DNA from: Pseudohalioglobus lutimaris
Lineage (GTDB): Bacteria; Pseudomonadota; Gammaproteobacteria; Pseudomonadales; Halieaceae
NCBI RefSeq assembly: GCF_002866825.1
Contig: NZ_PKUS01000005.1
Span: 124,001-188,000 of the forward strand
Length of the DNA stretch: 64,000 nt
Direction of reading: 5' to 3'
In this document: one piece after another, positions 62,714 through 64,000 of the stretch
How the letters are laid out: every line of letters starts with the position of its first letter
Position numbering within the stretch: position 1 is the stretch's first letter
The notes under the pieces: model-generated
What the model was told of the DNA's origin: nothing
The model's database searches: none
What the model saw: only the letters and a program-made list of their open reading frames with translations
Program-made: the position numbers and the translations under genes

Positions 62714-63470
62714 AACAGCACTGGTAATGGGCGGCGGAGCCGGCACCGGCCGCGCCACGGCACTGGCATTTGCCCGCGGCGGCGCGCGCGTGGTGGTGGC
62801 GGATATCAGGGAAGCGGGCGCGCAGAAGACGCAGGCGCTTATCGAGGAAGCAGGCGGGGAGGCTGTCTCCGTTGTTGCCAATATGGCGTACGCGGATGAT
62901 ATACAGCGCGTTGTGGAAACCTGCAGGCAAGCTTATGGCGGCCTGCACCTGGTGTCCAACAATGCCGCCCAGGCGGCACCCAACAAGCCGTTGACGGAAC
63001 TTGGCGAGGAGGAGTGGGACCGTTGCATGGGCGTCACCCTGAAGGGCGTCTGGCTATGCATGAAGTACCAGCTTCCCTTGATAGAGGCATCGGGCGGGGG
63101 TGCCATTGTCAATATAGCCTCCGTCTCTGGCATTCGCGGTGAAGTCTTTCAGTCTGCCTACGCCGCCGCCAAAGGGGGCGTGATCACGTTGACCAAGGCC
63201 GCTGCGGCGGAATATGCCCGCCGCGGGGTCAGGGTGAATACGGTGTGCCCCGGTGGTATTGAAACCGACGGCATGCGTTATTACCTGGAATCGATGCCCG
63301 AGATGCGTGAGCGTACGCTTAACGCCCATGCCATGGGGCGCCTGGCACAGCCAGAGGAGATCGCTGATGCGGTGGTTTACCTGTGTTCCGAGCAGGCGTC
63401 GTTTATCACCGGGCATGACCTGGTCGTAGATGGCGGTGTGTTGGTCCGTTCCAACGTGATAGAGACCTAG
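62703..63470 (+). CDS. short-chain dehydrogenase/reductase
   Basis: A 255-residue SDR with GGGAGTGRATALAFA, NNAAQ, ASVSG and YAAAK, close in pattern to FabG-like and 3-hydroxyacyl-CoA dehydrogenases. Start at the ATG at 62703 behind GGCAGGAGCG, inside the end of the hydratase gene. Together with the two preceding genes it could carry out a beta-oxidation-like step. Confidence 0.9.
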   Translation: MKDKTALVMGGGAGTGRATALAFARGGARVVVADIREAGAQKTQALIEEAGGEAVSVVANMAYADDIQRVVETCRQAYGGLHLVSNNAAQAAPNKPLTELGEEEWDRCMGVTLKGVWLCMKYQLPLIEASGGGAIVNIASVSGIRGEVFQSAYAAAKGGVITLTKAAAAEYARRGVRVNTVCPGGIETDGMRYYLESMPEMRERTLNAHAMGRLAQPEEIADAVVYLCSEQASFITGHDLVVDGGVLVRSNVIET

Positions 63471-63474
63471 TTGA

Positions 63475-64000
63475 ATGTACTTCGATACCGAATATTATCT
63501 GCGCGTACTCAGGCACGTCTGGTCGCTGAAGAGCTGGCGCGGACGCAATCGTATGTTGTTGCGGCTGTTGTTGCTGGTACCGCTAACCACGTTGTTTCAC
63601 AGTGTCTGTTTCCTCCTGGACTATCTGCTGTTCCCACGGCTGTGGCGCCAGCAGGTGATCAAGCCGGTATTTATAGTCGGCCACGCGCGCAGTGGCTCCA
63701 CCCTCTGTCATCGACTGATGGCGGCGGACGGTGAAACGTTCAGTTATTTTCTGTACTGGGAAACGTTTTTCCCGTCGCTGCTGCAGAAAAAAGTCATCCG
63801 TGCCCTGGGCTGGATCGATCAGCACTGGCTTGGCGGGCCGATCAGAAAGCGGCTGGAAGTGTGGGACGAAAAAATGTTCGGTTCGTCCCGGCATATCCAC
63901 AATATGAGCCTGTGGACCTCGGAAGAAGACCAGTTCGTGATGCGCGCGGCATTTGTGACCCAGATGTGGGCACTGGATGTGCCGATGATTGATAAGCTGG
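63475..64000 (+). CDS. sulfotransferase-family protein, partial
   Basis: The first 175 codons are in the window. After a hydrophobic stretch (about residues 28-55) comes VFIVGHARSGSTLCHRLMA, the 5'-phosphosulfate loop of sulfotransferases. Many marine gammaproteobacterial members lie in lipid or steroid clusters and their acceptors are unknown. The ATG is 4 nt after the SDR stop, so it is in the same operon. The gene runs off the right edge. Confidence 0.8.
   Translation, partial: MYFDTEYYLRVLRHVWSLKSWRGRNRMLLRLLLLVPLTTLFHSVCFLLDYLLFPRLWRQQVIKPVFIVGHARSGSTLCHRLMAADGETFSYFLYWETFFPSLLQKKVIRALGWIDQHWLGGPIRKRLEVWDEKMFGSSRHIHNMSLWTSEEDQFVMRAAFVTQMWALDVPMIDKL

Overview
The window looks like the chromosome of an aerobic marine gammaproteobacterium. 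The gene set (tdh-kbl, a RimK-like ATP-grasp/retropepsin operon, many short-chain dehydrogenases, LLM oxidoreductase, 7TMR-DISM/GGDEF proteins, TonB-dependent sugar uptake) recalls the Halieaceae/OM60-NOR5 group, but this placement is an inference from gene content, not a phylogeny.

Layout. 1-8.5 kb is ordinary chromosome: threonine degradation (tdh-kbl), a four-gene envelope operon (retropepsin-like lipoprotein, inactive-transglutaminase membrane protein, ATP-grasp ligase, PGPGW protein) and an acyl-CoA transferase. At 8524 lies a tRNA-Arg(ACG). The 3' part of that tRNA recurs at 35445 and 46839, with a 16-nt partial copy at 46179. The segment 8.55-46.88 kb is therefore read as a tandem array of integrated elements sitting in the tRNA gene. 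The tRNA's own terminator now stands about 38 kb away, at 46886.

Island 1 (8.55-35.5 kb) starts with a recombination module (Int_1-type recombinase, Xis-like protein, tyrosine integrase), then a conserved hairpin-rich noncoding region, an antitoxin/PIN pair and a Fic remnant. The rest is a sucrose and glucan metabolic set: zwf-pgl-edd, a TonB-dependent receptor, a GPH symporter, fructokinase, amylosucrase, glgX, glgP, pgi, a LacI-family regulator and glgB. Copies of the palindrome TGCAATCGATTGCA sit at three promoter regions and define a likely LacI regulon. The inferred flow is: sucrose enters; amylosucrase builds glucan and frees fructose; GlgB branches the glucan; GlgX and GlgP return it as glucose-1-phosphate; fructose goes through fructokinase, Pgi and Zwf-Pgl-Edd into the Entner-Doudoroff route. 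glgC, glgA, pgm and eda are not in the window.

Island 2 (35.45-46.19 kb) has the same kind of recombination module and a second copy of the hairpin-rich region. Its cargo is a MarR-controlled RND efflux pair, two hotdog thioesterases and a cytochrome P450. A remnant of a third element (46.2-46.9 kb) keeps parD and a truncated parE.

47-64 kb is chromosome again: secreted and hydrolase genes, three GGDEF proteins (one with a changed active-site motif), an APH-like kinase with a CysQ/IMPase-type phosphatase, and a run of dehydrogenase, isomerase, enoyl-CoA hydratase and sulfotransferase genes suggesting breakdown or modification of a lipid, terpenoid or aromatic compound.

The points most worth follow-up are the duplicated structured noncoding region beside the recombinases, the mobile sucrose-to-glycogen island with its operators, and the LacI-promoter/terminator unit ahead of glgB.
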